Assembly (NCBI GenBank): GCA_004123355.1 | Contig: SCHM01000004.1 | Coordinates: 7,529,017 to 7,593,016 of the forward strand | Reading direction: 5' to 3' | DNA length: 64,000 nt | Source: Amphirosellinia nigrospora | Lineage: Eukaryota > Ascomycota > Sordariomycetes > Xylariales > Xylariaceae | Shown here: piece after piece, positions 1-12,666 of the stretch | How the letters are laid out: each line of letters opens with the position of its first letter | Position numbering within the stretch: position 1 is the first letter of the stretch | The notes under the pieces: model-generated | The model's database searches: none | Seen by the model: the letters and a program-made list of their open reading frames with translations, nothing else | What the model was told of the DNA's origin: nothing | Made by a program: the position numbers and the translations under genes

Positions 1-2165
1 CTCGATATCATCGCGCCGGAGATTTGGGTTTGAGAAAGGGATCTGGGCGCCGGACGGGCCCGGGCTTGAGACGCCGATACCGCGTACCCCGCTTCCTATG
101 CCGGAGAACATACGGCCGAATTCACTCTTGATCCCTGGTTCCCCCGCTGGTCCCTGCGACATGGGCTGCGCCCCTTGGACTGCCTGTGGTAATGGCGACA
201 CTCGACCTTTGCGATTGATTTCTTGTACCCCCAGCAATCCTCTCTGTGGCCCTAGGTGGGAAGGACCATCATCAACAGGTCGAGCTCGCCCGGCTTCGAA
301 AGGGACAACACCGGGGCCACCGTTGTACGCAACTGACGGAGGAGGCGGGCCTTCCTCACCGGGTCTACCTCCCTGTGGCGCCCCACGAGGCTGCTGGTGC
401 TGAGGATGCATCGGTGCGAATCGAAGTCGATCGGGCGACTCAAACGGATGACCTTGTGGGGGCCTGGTTGGTTGGTAGGATTGCTGTGATGTAGTGGCTG
501 GCTGGTTGGCGGGAAACGCTCGGGGGGGCGGTTGGTGGGCGTAAGCAGGATGATTACCGTATGGGGGCCCGGTTGTCGTAGGGAACTCGCCTGGGCGATG
601 TCCCCCGTAAGGCGGGCCGTATACATCTCTGGGGGGCTGATCATATCCAGGCCGTTGCTGCTGCTGCTGCTGTTGTTGCTGCCAGGCGTGTGGGTCGCGA
701 GGATCAGGCCGACTATATTGTGGGAGCGGTTGTCGAGACGTAGGCTGCGGCCCGTGATCCCTGGGTGCTGACCAGGTGGACGTGTCGGATCTGACGACGT
801 GCGTTCCCGTTGTACCCGCTGTAGCTCGATCTCACGGTCTCTTTCTCTCTCCCGCTCACGATCACGTTCCACGCGCTCTCTCTCTAATATGAACGGCCGC
901 TGCTCCTCAAAATGTAAACGTTCTCTCTCCCGTCTCTCTCGCTCTCTAAATTCCGCCTCTCGATTCATGTGCTCTCTATAATCCCGCTCTCTCTCGGCGG
1001 CTAGGCGATGCTGCTCCTCGTAGGGTATGGGGCGTGGCGGTCCTCGCTCTGGATTATACTCAACAGCACCTGGACGCCCTTCTTCACGCGATACATACAT
1101 AGGGTCACCGTGGGGGGCCGGTGGGCCGCGGCCCATGTCGCCGGATCTCGGCGCCATGCCATGGTATGACCGTGGCTGGCTGCTGGGTCGAGGAGGCACG
1201 CTGGCAGTGGCCACGCGAGAGGCAGGTTCCCTCCTGTTGTCATCAGTAGATGGCATGGGCGGGGGTCTTTGCTGGTAGGCCTGAGGCGTGCTATACCTGG
1301 ACAGTTCCGGCGTACCATAAGCGCCGCGGGGCGGTGAACCGGCGGCGCTTCCTCTATGATCACGGCCATCAAAGGGTGGGCGGCCCGGTTCCGGCGTTTG
1401 GGGTCGGCGGTGGGCGAATGGACTGTACTCAGCGGCATGCATTCGCGGCGACGCATGGACGGAGCCGGAGTATGCGGGACCTGAAACAGCGGAAGTGGTA
1501 GCAGGAGGTGGATAGGGCGGCGCATGGCCGGGTGTAGGCTCGCGAGGCGCAGGGGGAGGGCCGCCGAGCATAGAAGAGATAGACATACTCCCACCAGCGT
1601 TAGGTGTCCTGGCTATGGAGTTGAGCGCAGGTAGTTCTCGTCCCGAGGGAAAGGCGCTGGGGTGGCCGAGATTTACAGGTGGTGGACGAGGAGCAGGTGG
1701 ACCACCATAGGGTCCCATTTGGTGCGGTGGTGGAGGCTGTTGTTGCTGTTGCTGATGTTGCTGGGGCGCATGCTGAGAATGTTGCTGGGGTGGCGAGGGC
1801 GGCGGCATGACGCGATGGATGGGGCCATTCGCGGCAGATGGCGGGCCCTGATGGTGCGAATGGGGCTGGGGCTGGCCTTGGGCGGGATGGGAGGTGGGCT
1901 CGGTGCCGTAAGGGGCAGGCGGTCTCGATTGTGGGTGAGAGGCGTAGAAGGGATTCGTGTCGGAGGGTCGTCGATGGTGGTGTTGGTCGGCGTACGAGGG
2001 CGCAGGGCTCGCCGTAGTGGGAGGAGGACGCGGAGGATAGGGCGACGGCGAGGTGGTCGTGGACGCTGAAGAGGTAGGAGTAGGGGCAAAGGACGGGCGT
2101 GAGAAGGAGGGTGACGCCGCACTGTTCCGAGAGAAGGGTATCTGTGGTGGGAGTCTCGAGTCCAT
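1..2165 (-). CDS. Rxt3-like transcriptional regulator, 5' part (runs off window)
   Basis: The gene starts at the Met at 2163-2165 (MDSRLPPQIPFSRNSAASP) and leaves the window at base 1, so the C-terminus is missing. The product is low-complexity: Pro/Ser/His-rich with Gln runs for about 360 residues, then a charged stretch full of RER/ERE repeats (near 830-1010), then another Gln run (near 655-685). Near the window edge it reads LLGVQEINRKGRVSPLPQAV and IKSEFGRMFSGIGSGV, which I associate with fungal Rxt3-family proteins of the Rpd3L histone deacetylase complex. That family assignment is from memory and the Rxt3 domain itself lies outside. The reading frame shifts once at a CCC run (759-761); one added base restores a Pro/Gln-rich frame to base 1. 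The leader just upstream of the ATG is strongly purine-rich. Confidence 0.55.
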
Positions 2166-5100
2166 GATGCACGGCGTTGAGACGCAGACGCGATCTCGTT
2201 TCCTTCTCCCTGTTTTCTTTTTCCTCTTTTTTTCTCTTTTCTCCCTTCTTTTCTTGATACGGGTAGACGAAGGGGCACACTAGCAGAGCCGGAGACGGGC
2301 GGCTGGAGCTATGCTAGGCGTTGTCTCGTGGCGGTGTTGTATCGATATCGATACCGAGGTGCGCAGCAAGGCGCGCGGGAGCGGATCACAGGCACGTCGT
2401 CGTTGCGAGTCGGTAGATGGTCATAGGGCATGTCGAGCAGACCTCGGGAGAGCGTCTGGACAGCAGCCGTAGAAGGAGCAAGGACGGCCAGCCGTGGTGA
2501 GCGATGGCTCGTGGGTTTGGACGCGAAGGTACAAGCTTCGAATGCTCTCAGGTGCGCTCGATGAACTCTCGGGGATTGATCTGATCGCCTCGTTGAGAAT
2601 AACCATGAGCTTCTTCGAAACTGGGACGTGATGCAGGTCTCTCAACACGTCTGGCTTCGACAAGACATATCCAGAAAACAAGCTATACTAGTCGACTGAG
2701 GGCTCTTCAAGGTGGCGCAAACAAAGAGCTGCGGCGGCGATGTGCAGGTCGACAAAGTTTTGGGCGTTGGTGCTTGTCAGGACTTGGAACGGTAAAAGGC
2801 GGATATTAGAATTAGGCTGGGGCTGGTGTGGACACGGATTCACGCAAAAGTGGGTGTTTGAATGAGTGGATGCCAGTCAGTCGCTGTCAATGTCCAGGGA
2901 TGGGGAGATGGGGAGATACCTACAGTACCTAGTGTAGGTACCCTAACCGAACCTTAGGTAACCTTAGGTATTCTAATCTACCTGTAAGAAGTATGTTTAG
3001 GTAGGTATTGTACTGTACGATTGTGTAACCTACCTCTTACATACCTACATGATCCCTACCACTGTGCCGTACTTGGACAGGGTAGGTAGCTGCTTTAATT
3101 GATTTGTTCCCCCCCGTGTTGGAAGCGCTCGGGTTCTGCTCGGTGGGCAGCAGTACCTAGCGGGAGCACTGGTATAGAGGTAGGTGACGTTGGGAGGGTC
3201 AAACCCCAACATCGAACGCACAGCACATCGTGCATGGCGCATCGGCAAGGTTGGCAGTGGTACAGCAAGACACGGCGGTGGAGCAGTGTATCTTCGGCAG
3301 GGTATTACTTGTAGGGGCAGTCGGTAAATACAGTACATCTGGTATGTACGAGTAAATGTCAGAGGTTTCACAGCTTCTTCTGCTGCTGCGGTTCCCTGCC
3401 TGCCACCCATGTATGTCCCTTGTTCCTTGTCCCTTGTCCCTTGTTCCCCCATGTTCGACCACCCCTGTCCGATGTAGCTTTTCCTTTGGTCTTTTCTCGT
3501 CCTGTCCTCGCTCCAAGAAACTCCAACAAACAAACGGCGCTAGCCCCAAAGTGGGCCCAGAGCTTAGCTTCCCTGCTAAATCCCTGTAGGGCGTCCCTAC
3601 CTAAGACACGGGAAGGTTAGATGCTGACGCTAGTGGCCCACCCACATTGCCCCCACATTGCCTTCCTCAAGGTACAATGCACCGACACATGCGCAGCCTG
3701 GCCATCAGAAGCACATCAGAGGCAGGTTGACACTGGGCAGGGATTTGCGTCGACACACCCCCACCAAGTCCCTGCTTGCCGCCCAGCCAGAGTTTGGAGA
3801 AAGCAAAAAAAAAAAAGGAACAATAATCGAAAATTGGAAAAGCGAAAAGAGGTCAAAAGAGAAAAAAGAAAGTTGTACAGGGAGGAATGAACAAACGAGG
3901 AATCCATCTTCATTCATCGCGTACCACAGGAGCAACGGAGACGGTGTAGCTACGAGTAGATACGGGTACACTATCTATCGATAGGTCGATCTAGAGTCTG
4001 TAGAATGACTGACTTGTACCATCTTGCATGAATGGTTCAAGCTTACTGGTAAGTTGTGCCGGTGTTATACTACCGTAAATGAATCCCATGACGCTGATGC
4101 GTATGCGATGACGGGAGCGCTGCTTGAACAAGGTAACTAATCAGAATAGTCGGGTCTACCGGGTCAATTAATCAATTCGTTCATTTATTGACCTACAGTA
4201 TGCCCGTACCAACTCGACGGGATCATCCATCTATTTAGGTACATATCTATAAGTACGTATCTATAAGTAGTATGTTTCGGAACAAACTTGGTCGCCAATC
4301 CCAGCACCTCTTCAACTTTTGTTCTCGCCACATAGTCCTTGGACAGGGCCATCCACAGCAAGCAACATCCATCACGAAATGCAGGAATCGTGGTACCGCA
4401 GCGTCGACCGGCAGGGAACAGCGAAGCAAGGGGAGGGGAAGGGTATAGAAAGCCCGTCACATCTCAAGTCATCAATTACTACCCCAAATGTGCGACTCTG
4501 CTATTACAGCATACCATATACCGTTGTAGCGTAGACGCCCTCCATACATAGCATCCGCTTGGGCTGAGTAGGTAGGATTCGCAAAGGGAGTTCCGATGCA
4601 TATCACCCATCCGAGTGCGTGCGCGCCTCGTTCTATTAAAGCACCGTACATGCCATACTACAATTTCGATACATGCGAAATATCGTCGTCGGTCTTGTCT
4701 CAGCGAGCAACAGGCACATCGATATCCACTGCAAAGTTGGCCCAGACCACTCATGATCGATCGCAAGATACGACAGGAACCTGCGACAAGACCCAGCAGA
4801 GACAGACGAGAAACGCACGCACACGTCCCTTGTGTGGGCTTGTACGTACATGCATGCTGAACGCTGCTGTGGACCGGTTGAGCTACATTGCCGTCGTCAT
4901 GTGTACACATAGACGGACAGTGGGCGACCGCCTCCAAACCATGAGCGGAAAAGATGTCACATCTCGTAAGGTCCGTATACTGAATTCACACAAGGTATTT
5001 CATACCCGACGGATGTTATATGAGATAGATGGAATATCCCTTCTCGTGGGTAGTGGTGCCCGGGCAGGGAATATAAAATGTGACGACAGAACCGACCAAA

Positions 5101-5449
5101 ACTTTTGATTATGTGTGCTCACTTACACGTCGGTAACCAGCTCTCGTCCGGGAACGGCAATACAAACGCCACATGCAGGCATGGGTATCCCAGACAGAAA
5201 TCTGATTTCCCCTTCCCATCCACGCAAGGGCGTGTCCCTGGCGGTGCATACAAAAATAAGAGAGGAAAAAAAGATAAAATGAAGCTGAACCTTGTCTCGG
5301 ATTTGTGTAAAGGGGGATGGGGATTGTTATTTCTATATGTAGTGGTCGCCTGGGTACTCGCCGAAACCCGAAACTGAAGCAACACATTTCCCGTCCCGGC
5401 CTGATAGAACGCCAACTAAGAGGGGCACAGGGCAGAGAAGAGAAGCGTG
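2166..5449. other. Gene-poor stretch
   Basis: No convincing gene. Short open frames occur on both strands but have no recognisable domain, overlap each other antisense and lack consistent codon use. The stretch near 2200-2260 is a pyrimidine tract on the + strand that forms the leader of the Rxt3-like gene. The part at 2900-3300 is rich in TACCTA/TAGGTA words. Confidence 0.5.
2918..3050. repeat. Cluster of TACCTA / TAGGTA words
   Basis: About ten copies of TACCTA, CCTAGG or TAGGTA-like words lie within 130 bp with irregular spacing. The same words recur near 10040-10380, 43940-43960, 45320-45420 and 63220-63300, always between genes. Role unknown. Confidence 0.6.
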
Positions 5450-5824
5450 TTAACAAACAAACAAGAGGTTGTGACGAATTGGGTCCGACCCCCCTCCTGC
5501 GACCCTGCGGCAGGGATTCAGCTGCAACTTGTATGCGGACCCCTGCTCGCAAGATGCCAACGCCAGCGCATCCAGGCAGATGATGAACATGACCAACGCC
5601 GGCGGGCTTTGGATGAGAAAAAACGGCATCTTGACGACAGCCTGCTGCTGCGATTGGGCCTCTCCGCCCGATGTGTCCTCGACTCCGGGCTTATAGATAT
5701 AGTGTATCGGCCATGGTCCAAATCCAGATTCCCGGTCTTCTTCGATGGCCCTCTGATTGGGTGGCCATTCTCGTCGTTCGTCCGTCTCCATCATCACCTG
5801 CATGCCACTGACCGACTTTTGCAC
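5450..5824 (-). CDS. Possible small membrane protein, unknown function
   Basis: An open frame of 124 codons. The residues look protein-like rather than random: a polar N-terminal half with RREWPPNQRAIEEDRESGFG and GPWPIHYIYKPGVED, then a hydrophobic stretch FFLIQSPPALVMFIICLDAL that could span a membrane, then a short polar tail. No family is recognised. The true start is uncertain; an upstream exon is possible. Codon content is better balanced than in the surrounding short frames, and the antisense frame looks like a shadow. Confidence is modest. Confidence 0.35.
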   Translation of the reverse strand: MQKSVSGMQVMMETDERREWPPNQRAIEEDRESGFGPWPIHYIYKPGVEDTSGGEAQSQQQAVVKMPFFLIQSPPALVMFIICLDALALASCEQGSAYKLQLNPCRRVAGGGSDPIRHNLLFVC

Positions 5825-7022
5825 TTGTAGGGTCGGGACGGGGCACTAAACTTTTTCTGCCTCGTCTCCCGCTTTACTAAGATCATCCCGGCTCCGAGAA
5901 CGCCGTCATCCAAATGCCATGGTTATCTAGACTGTTTGCGCAAACACACATTTGCGTACGGGTTAGGCTCTGAGCATGGTATCGCAGCTGGTCGGTAAAT
6001 AAGGCGGGCCAGGACCTTACATAGTAGGTACCTCACTGTGATCTATTTTAATCCGGCTTGCGACGAGTCTGGCCAGCCCCAGCCCTGTCTCCTCCCATCT
6101 ATTCTACGTCCTCTCCACATCCACCCGCCGATGGGGTACATCTCGCAACCCCGTGCAACGGTGACACGGCAGGAGATGTCCAAATATCACCCGCCCACAT
6201 GAATATGAAAAAGACGACCGGGAATGGAAATAGTTGTCGTGTGCTATGCCGGCCCGCGTGATATTACTGTGTTGGGGCAGATACATTTCTGCGCGCAACC
6301 TCCTATTGGTCCCCATCATCAAGCCGCATGCGGAACCAATCACCCATCCCTGTTGTATAGCTAGGTACTGTATTGAGACGGAAGAGCCTCGTCCTCGGCA
6401 TATATATATCAAGTCATTCGTCGGGGTTTTAAATTGCTTGCGAACCCCCAAGTTGTGGGGTTACTACACTCGCAAGTATGCATGTAGCAAGTAGAAATCG
6501 CCGTATATTAGGTTCCTAGATCCCGATGCAAATATCATGTGATTACCTCTTGTTATGGCTTCTATCCTTTCCAAGACATTCTACAGCCTGTGCCTATCGT
6601 TGCACGATGTTGTATGAGTTCGCCTTGCCGCGTACGCCTATACGAGTAATTGTTCCACGACTGAAATCAGCCTGGCCCAGCTTTTCGGAGTTAGATGATC
6701 AATTCAACTCGCGGCTAGGGCACCAGAGAACACTGTTTCCATGGTCGGTCTGTAGTTCTTGGGGTCTCTAGGGTTGTATTTATCCAATTCCTTGAAATAT
6801 CATGATGACGCTGTCTAACACAATCAACACGTGTCATCCGAGGCACAAAGCTCCCCCTCATCTATGTTCGGTGTAACAACGGAGGCTTAGAAGATGCCGT
6901 GGTAGAGTTCGATACCTAGCTAGTGGCGCTCAAAGCTATCGCTTACACAAATTCTACGTGTATCCTGACGCGGAAATGAGCTGAGCAGAAAAAGAGAATA
7001 CCTAGTTATTGCTACTGGTGCT
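5825..7022. other. Intergenic stretch, nothing recognised
   Basis: No domain, RNA gene or repeat is recognised. It would hold the upstream region of the small gene at 5450-5824 and the 3' flank of the HET gene. Confidence 0.5.
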
Positions 7023-9362
7023 TTATAATATACAGAGTTCGCGTAGCTCGCAGTTGTCAAATAGTGTCCGTGCCTGTTTCATCGCTAATTCCTGCAAGGT
7101 TTTCGAACCCGAGACGTCCTTGAATTGAAAGTCAAATATCCCAACTCGCTTATAACACCCATCTCCCTCCGTCCTCCCTTGGTGCTCCATGACGAGGAGT
7201 CCGGCAGGGTAGTTTGCGCCTAGACCTTTAACTCTAGCCGCTAGAAGCTCGAGCAGAAGAACGCCCTGGCCGCCGTGGGCTAGTAGCTCATCTAGCTCTA
7301 CGGAATCGGGGCGGAGAACCAGAGCGGACTTACTGGATTCATCATACATGTTTTTTTCTAGGAAAAGTTTCCACGTGGCGAGCATGTGTATCTGGGTCCT
7401 GTCAATTGTAGAGAAAAGTCGTGTTCGCGCCACCAGTTTTATAAGGCCTCCTCTTACCGCACCAAATGGATCCGCGCGTCCCCTAACGGGGCGTTAAAAC
7501 GAAGCAAGCGGATGCCATCTTCGTCTGCGAAATCGTCCCAGTTACCCTGCCATCTTCTAACCGGTGCTTGAAGCGAAGCCCAAGACCAGGAGGGAGAAGT
7601 AGAGGAGCTTGGAACCATGACCGACGAAGCTGGCTGTGTGACGGCCCACAGGAATTGACCTTTCCAGCGCCTCTCGTGGCCCTCCAAGTCAAGCATTATT
7701 CCAGCGCAGTACTGGAGCTTCTGCGCCCTCTCATCCCTTGCCGTGCGCACCAGGCTAGCTGCCATGGCCGAGATGGCCGGGAGCTTGTCCTCGAAGTACC
7801 CCAGGTGACGCTTCGTGTACTCATCCACCACCCTGTCCCAGGTATTGATGGCCGGGTACATACGTTGAAGGCTCGAGATGGTGTTGACGCCCTGAACACG
7901 AGACTCGTACAGCCCGATGACGCGGGATTTGGGCAATGGTTCGCGTCCGCCGCAGCTCGCGTTCGCCTCCCTGCAGGTGAAATAAAGGTGCTGCGAAGAG
8001 AAGATGAGAAGGCGCCGCGAGAGCAACGATTCCTGCAGCGTCCAACCGCGCTTGGTGATAGGCTCGCGCTCTCGATGCGTGTTGAAGTAATCGGCCTCCT
8101 TTAACACTTGGATGGTACCGAGCTCACCCCTCGTCGTCTTTACGCGCAGTTCAACGGGCCCGAACAGGTAGCTTTCCGGGTTCTCGGCCGGAGGAGGAAC
8201 TGTCAGGAAACCCGTCAAACATGTATCTGCCGACGTGGCGCAGATGGTGGTCGCATCGCCGTAGTACTGGCCCATTCGCGGAATCTCCCGGCTCTTGTCG
8301 TCGGCATGGTCCTGGATGATGCACAGGGCGTCGATCCAGAGATATTCCAAGCCTAGCTGGTGTGTGAACCAGGCCGCATCGGCAAGAGTCTTTGGTAACA
8401 TGGTGATCGGATAAATTGAAACTTGTTTTACTGTTTCCCGTGTGAGCTGAACCGGCTGCGGAACTCCCAACAGTACGACAAATTGCGAAGCCCCGATGCG
8501 ACACCCTATGCGTAGGGATCGGGTGTTCCGTATCACGCCCTATGACTTGGACATGCAAAATACCGTCCTTGTTTTGGTGCAACCTCAATAAACGAGATGG
8601 AATGGACTCTGGATCAATAACTTCTTTGCTTTCATCGCCGTCTACGAGGGAAGTGCAATCCCGATGTTTCGCTTGGCAGTAGTTGATACAATCCCGTCCC
8701 CAGGCTGTACTTTTGGGCGACCGATAGTCCAACTCATAGGGCCGCGTTGAGATATCAACGGTAGCAGGATCGCCTATTCCAGGATTCACGAACGAATCGT
8801 CAGTAATCAAGTAATGAAACTTGTCCGACTACAATGGCAGCGAGGCAACATGACCGGAAAGGGAATACCTTCAAGCGTCCAAACTGTGAAGCGGGTATCG
8901 CTGCCCACCACATCTTCCGTCCCATCGCGCGAGGGTGCTGTAGCTGTAAAGCTCAGCTGGGCACTTTCGTCTGGAAATTCCTCGGGGAAGTATTGAATCC
9001 AGAAACTAGGCCCGACACTCCCTTCCCAGGCTGCTCGAGCCTCCTTTTTTGTATCTCTGAAAACATAGTCGACGAAAGTCTGGTAGAGTGCGCAGCCCCC
9101 TCTGGCGGCCGATACGGATTCAGCTAGATTGTACATCAATTTCAGTTTTTTCCTCTGCTTGGTATCTTCTAAGTCAATCACGATATCTCTGCAATGTTCG
9201 CAAGAGTGTGGCTTGATGAAGTATAAGATGGCAACGTTTTCTTGCTTCTAGCCAGCGCTGTGTTTCGCCAAGTCGGCCCGCTTCATCCAAGTTCTCGGAA
9301 GCTTCCCTACGCTTTTGAAGCCATTCTTTGACGGACGGCTCGTCGAGAATGCTCTGCGCCAT
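7023..9362 (-). CDS. HET-domain (heterokaryon incompatibility) protein
   Basis: Proteins with this domain trigger cell death after fusion of incompatible hyphae; most paralogues have no known partner. The N-terminal part carries a Cys pair (PHSCEHC) and GCALYQTFVDYVF. The HET core follows: FAILSYCWG, then WIDALCIIQD, MGQYYGDATTICATSA and RGWTLQE, all in family order. Two introns are clear: 8774-8868 (branch CTGAC, acceptor AATAG) and 7399-7457 (GTAAGA...GACAG). The last exon encodes a typical tail with GCYKRVGIF. Start chosen at 9362. The frame slips at A4 (9237-9240), T3 (8480-8482) and G3 (8466-8468). In each case one extra base in the run gives the consensus, including SYCWG, so these are more likely sequence errors than true damage. 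Confidence 0.85.
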
Positions 9363-10622
9363 GTCACGAGATCGCGGTCTTTCTCAAATGGAAACACAGC
9401 TTTCTCCTCCACAACTGTATGCCGCTAGCAGTGGAATAGGGCGAAGAAACAATTGCCGCGGACTGGGGTTAAGAAATCTGTGCAGCTAAAAAGAGGAGAC
9501 TATCTTGAGCTTACATATTTAAGAGTAGCCAATAGCACTCACAGACTCTTATACTATCATGAACAGAAGCTTGCTAAAGCCATACTCGAAACTATCTAGG
9601 AAACTAAGTGCGCTATTTGGACCGTGATTTTTGCTGTAATTATTATATATTGTAATGGTCCTGCCCCCCGGCGTAGATCGGCGAAAACAGAGCTACAACA
9701 GCTGTGAAGACTAACTCACTCCTTTTTATGATCTCCTTAATAGAGATATGTGTGCGTGAGTATTTCCTACGTATTAGTGACTTCAGATTGAATGTCTGAT
9801 AATATCAACTGATAAGTCTTGGAGATGGGCATCTCTCCGTAGAAGCATGCCACTATTACAATCCTGCCAGGTTCAGCTAATCTGTGGAGGCAGCTAAACC
9901 TGCAGTAAGATATTTACTTCGAAGTTAAAGAGGCTACATATCAAGCAGAGACCCAAGTGCATAGCTGCTCGGGTATTCGGCAACTGGCAGGTTTATACCA
10001 TTTATCCCAAACCAACACACGACGTGATCATCTAATATACGAAATGGATAGACTACCTACCTACACTACTCTTCTAACCTCATATACAAAAGGCAATGCT
10101 GTGTTTAAAAATAACCTCGTGCTTAACAGGAGACTGGAAGCACGTAGGTACCTAACCAATTAGGGTATGTGAACGCTGAGCAAAAATCTGCATCACATTC
10201 TGCAAGCACAGAAGGTACCTACCATAGGCACCTTCCTACCCTCCATGCTTATAATTTTCTAAATAGCAAGAACAACCATGTTGCATTATATAAGCCCATG
10301 CGTTCTTGCCTTACTATCTTCGTAACTACATGTAAAGCTGCAAGTTCTAGGCTACCAAGTACCTAGGTAGGTAAACTTCTTCCCGTTTCCCCTCTTTTGA
10401 ACCCGCTTCTCTATTCTTGTTTGAACGCCTTTACCTGTCACGTACACGCGATCTGAGCGTCTTATGGCTAGACATCACAGAGGACTCCTGAATTATCCTA
10501 TTACCTCCTTCTAGATAGCTCTCGGTGATGATGCCGTACCATTTACCCGGAGCCAGGCTCAACCTAAGGTTCCTGATGTTTCCTCCAAGTCAACAGCGAA
10601 GCCAGCAGCGAAGCCAACAGCA
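9363..10622. other. Intergenic stretch between divergent genes
   Basis: No gene recognised. TACCTA-type words occur near 10040-10060, 10145-10235 and 10355-10375. The two flanking genes diverge from here, so it should hold both promoters, but I see no convincing TATA box. Confidence 0.5.
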
Positions 10623-12595
10623 ATGCCACCAGCACGACCGAATCGGCCGACGTACTTCGGCATACCGTTCCGCAGAATGTACGAGATGCGAGATGAAGTT
10701 CAACAGACAAGAAACGAGATTAGTAAACTCGAGGACGCTTTGAGAGAGGCTCAGAGGAATCCCAAATCCACACAGATAGAGCTGCAGCGTCACCAAGAAG
10801 CCTTGAGATTTAAACATGCCGAGCTCAAAGCTCATGAGAAAAGCTTACGGAGTATGGAAGCCAAATTCGAGAACGCTAAACCGGCCAAGAAGCGTAACGG
10901 CACCGTCCTGCTTGAGCCCCAGCCAAAGAAATTGAAGCTAGATGACAGGTATGCTTACGTGGATTCATAACATCTTACTTAACTCCACTAATCCGAATGG
11001 ACCACTACCTGATAGACCGAGAGAGACAAAACAAATCTCTTCTAAGATAGCCCCTGTTGTTCAGGGATTGCTACTAAATACTGGCACGCTCGATGTCGAG
11101 TCACCTCCGGGGACTTGCCATCACACTGCTGATGAGTGTCAGTACCAGCACCTCGAGAGACTAAGGCACCAATACTTCCACCCATTTAAGTTGTTCTGTG
11201 AGGAGATGGATACCATTAGTGACAGCTGCTTGACAGGGATATGCCTGGCAATGCCAGGCATGCCCTGGTCAATCGCTCTGTCAAGACTGGTATTTTTGTT
11301 GAAGTCTATGTTAGACTCTCATGGCAGCAACTATACATCCTCTGATATGAAGTGTTTGTCAGCAGGGACTACGATTGGGTGCTCGCAGCACATCAAATAC
11401 ATCGGGCTGGCTGAAGTCATGGCAATTCAAGACTGGCGAGACTTCATGCGGTGGGCTCATCACCAGAGTCATGTTTTTAACTTGTGCGGCCGACGTGGCT
11501 GTATTAAGCTACAACATATTTGTCTCGAACGATTGATTGTATGATGAGTCGGAAGAAGTGCCAAGCTGACTCGGACGCAGTCCATAACAAGTCCCGCCAG
11601 GATGACCAGCCGGCAAACAAACCCAAATCTCTCACCCCGCCCACTTGTCATTCACCAGGGTGCTATCCTCCATGCCTTCCAAGGCATAAAGGATACAGTC
11701 TGTCTCACTCTGTCGCTGTCGAATTCTCAGCTCTCCATCGTGTTTCATTTGGACCTCAAGCTAGCGTTGTCGAAAAGGAGCCATACACTCTGATCAATGA
11801 GCATCAGCTTGGAAAGCTAGTGCACGACGAGGACGTCGGACTCATCTTCCCGTTCAAAAAGTCCTATGGTCATATATTTATTGACAAGTGGGAAGATGAG
11901 TCCTTTGTCCGAGTGGATACATTGTTAGAATTCCCCCGATGTACACATCGGCTGAATTGCGACCTATTCTTGACGGCCTTCCTGCATGGACTGAAACATC
12001 TTTCAATACTATTTTGGACTCTTTGTTCTGGTATGCAAGAAAGAGGAGCTTGCCAGTCCTCGCCGGTGCGAGCGGGAGAAGTTCACGTAGTTTTGACTCC
12101 AAATATCCTCGGTACGAATGCCCATTTTGCCGGGGTTTCGATTTTCTTAACATCATGATTCGTTTGTTGAGAGTCCCACAGACTTTGACGACTTTCTTCA
12201 TGCTCTGAGACATATGATATTTGATCACGCTAAAGTGCCACTCACTCGCAAGATCAAATTTTTCTTAGAAGAAATCCACAAGTTCCCGGTCATTGGCGAC
12301 GCATGGAAGGCGATATTAGGAGAGAAGTATAAGTCTGCTTTGGATGAGCTTGCGAGGGGAGTGCTTCCTCGAGAGATCATCAATCTCTGTGGGGATAGGA
12401 TCTCAAACGGATTCTATGCCCACAGCAGTTGGCGTAAGCTCGAAGGTCCACGAATGCGAGGAGAATGTGGCCACTAAAAGCGAGATCCTGACTGAAATAG
12501 AAGGAACGGAAAATCCAAGTACCACTCACTGCAAGATCGGAGGTTCAAATACTCCATTAGCTCAGCAATTGGACAATTGTTCGATTGTTGGTTGA
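10623..12595 (+). CDS. Coiled-coil protein with zf-His_Me_endon-type zinc loop
   Basis: Exon 1 (10623-10948) encodes a charged coiled coil (heptad-rich, residues about 15-90). Intron 10949-11015 joins in frame to a region leading into HVFNLCGRRGCIKLQHICLE, SRKKC and CHSPGCYPPC. This Cys/His spacing fits the zinc-binding loop of His-Me finger (I-PpoI-like) nucleases, a domain common in uncharacterised fungal proteins. The positions that hold the catalytic His and Asn in the nuclease appear to be Asn and Met, so nuclease activity is doubtful. The C-terminal third has a second possible metal site (YECPFCRGFDFLN) and a conserved-looking helix-rich tail. The frame slips near 11530, at C5 (11933-11937) and near 12155. 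The stop is at 12477 or 12595 depending on the frame used. Confidence 0.55.
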
Positions 12596-12666
12596 ATTCG
12601 ACCGCCTCTTTAGCTATCAGATATAACGTTGTCCGTTATGAAGCTGAAATTTGATCATCTTAAGTA

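Noticed and set aside
3045-5552. Several open frames of 80-170 codons on both strands
   Set aside because: Overlapping, no domains, rich in Cys/Arg/Ser as expected of random translation; no consistent splice signals.
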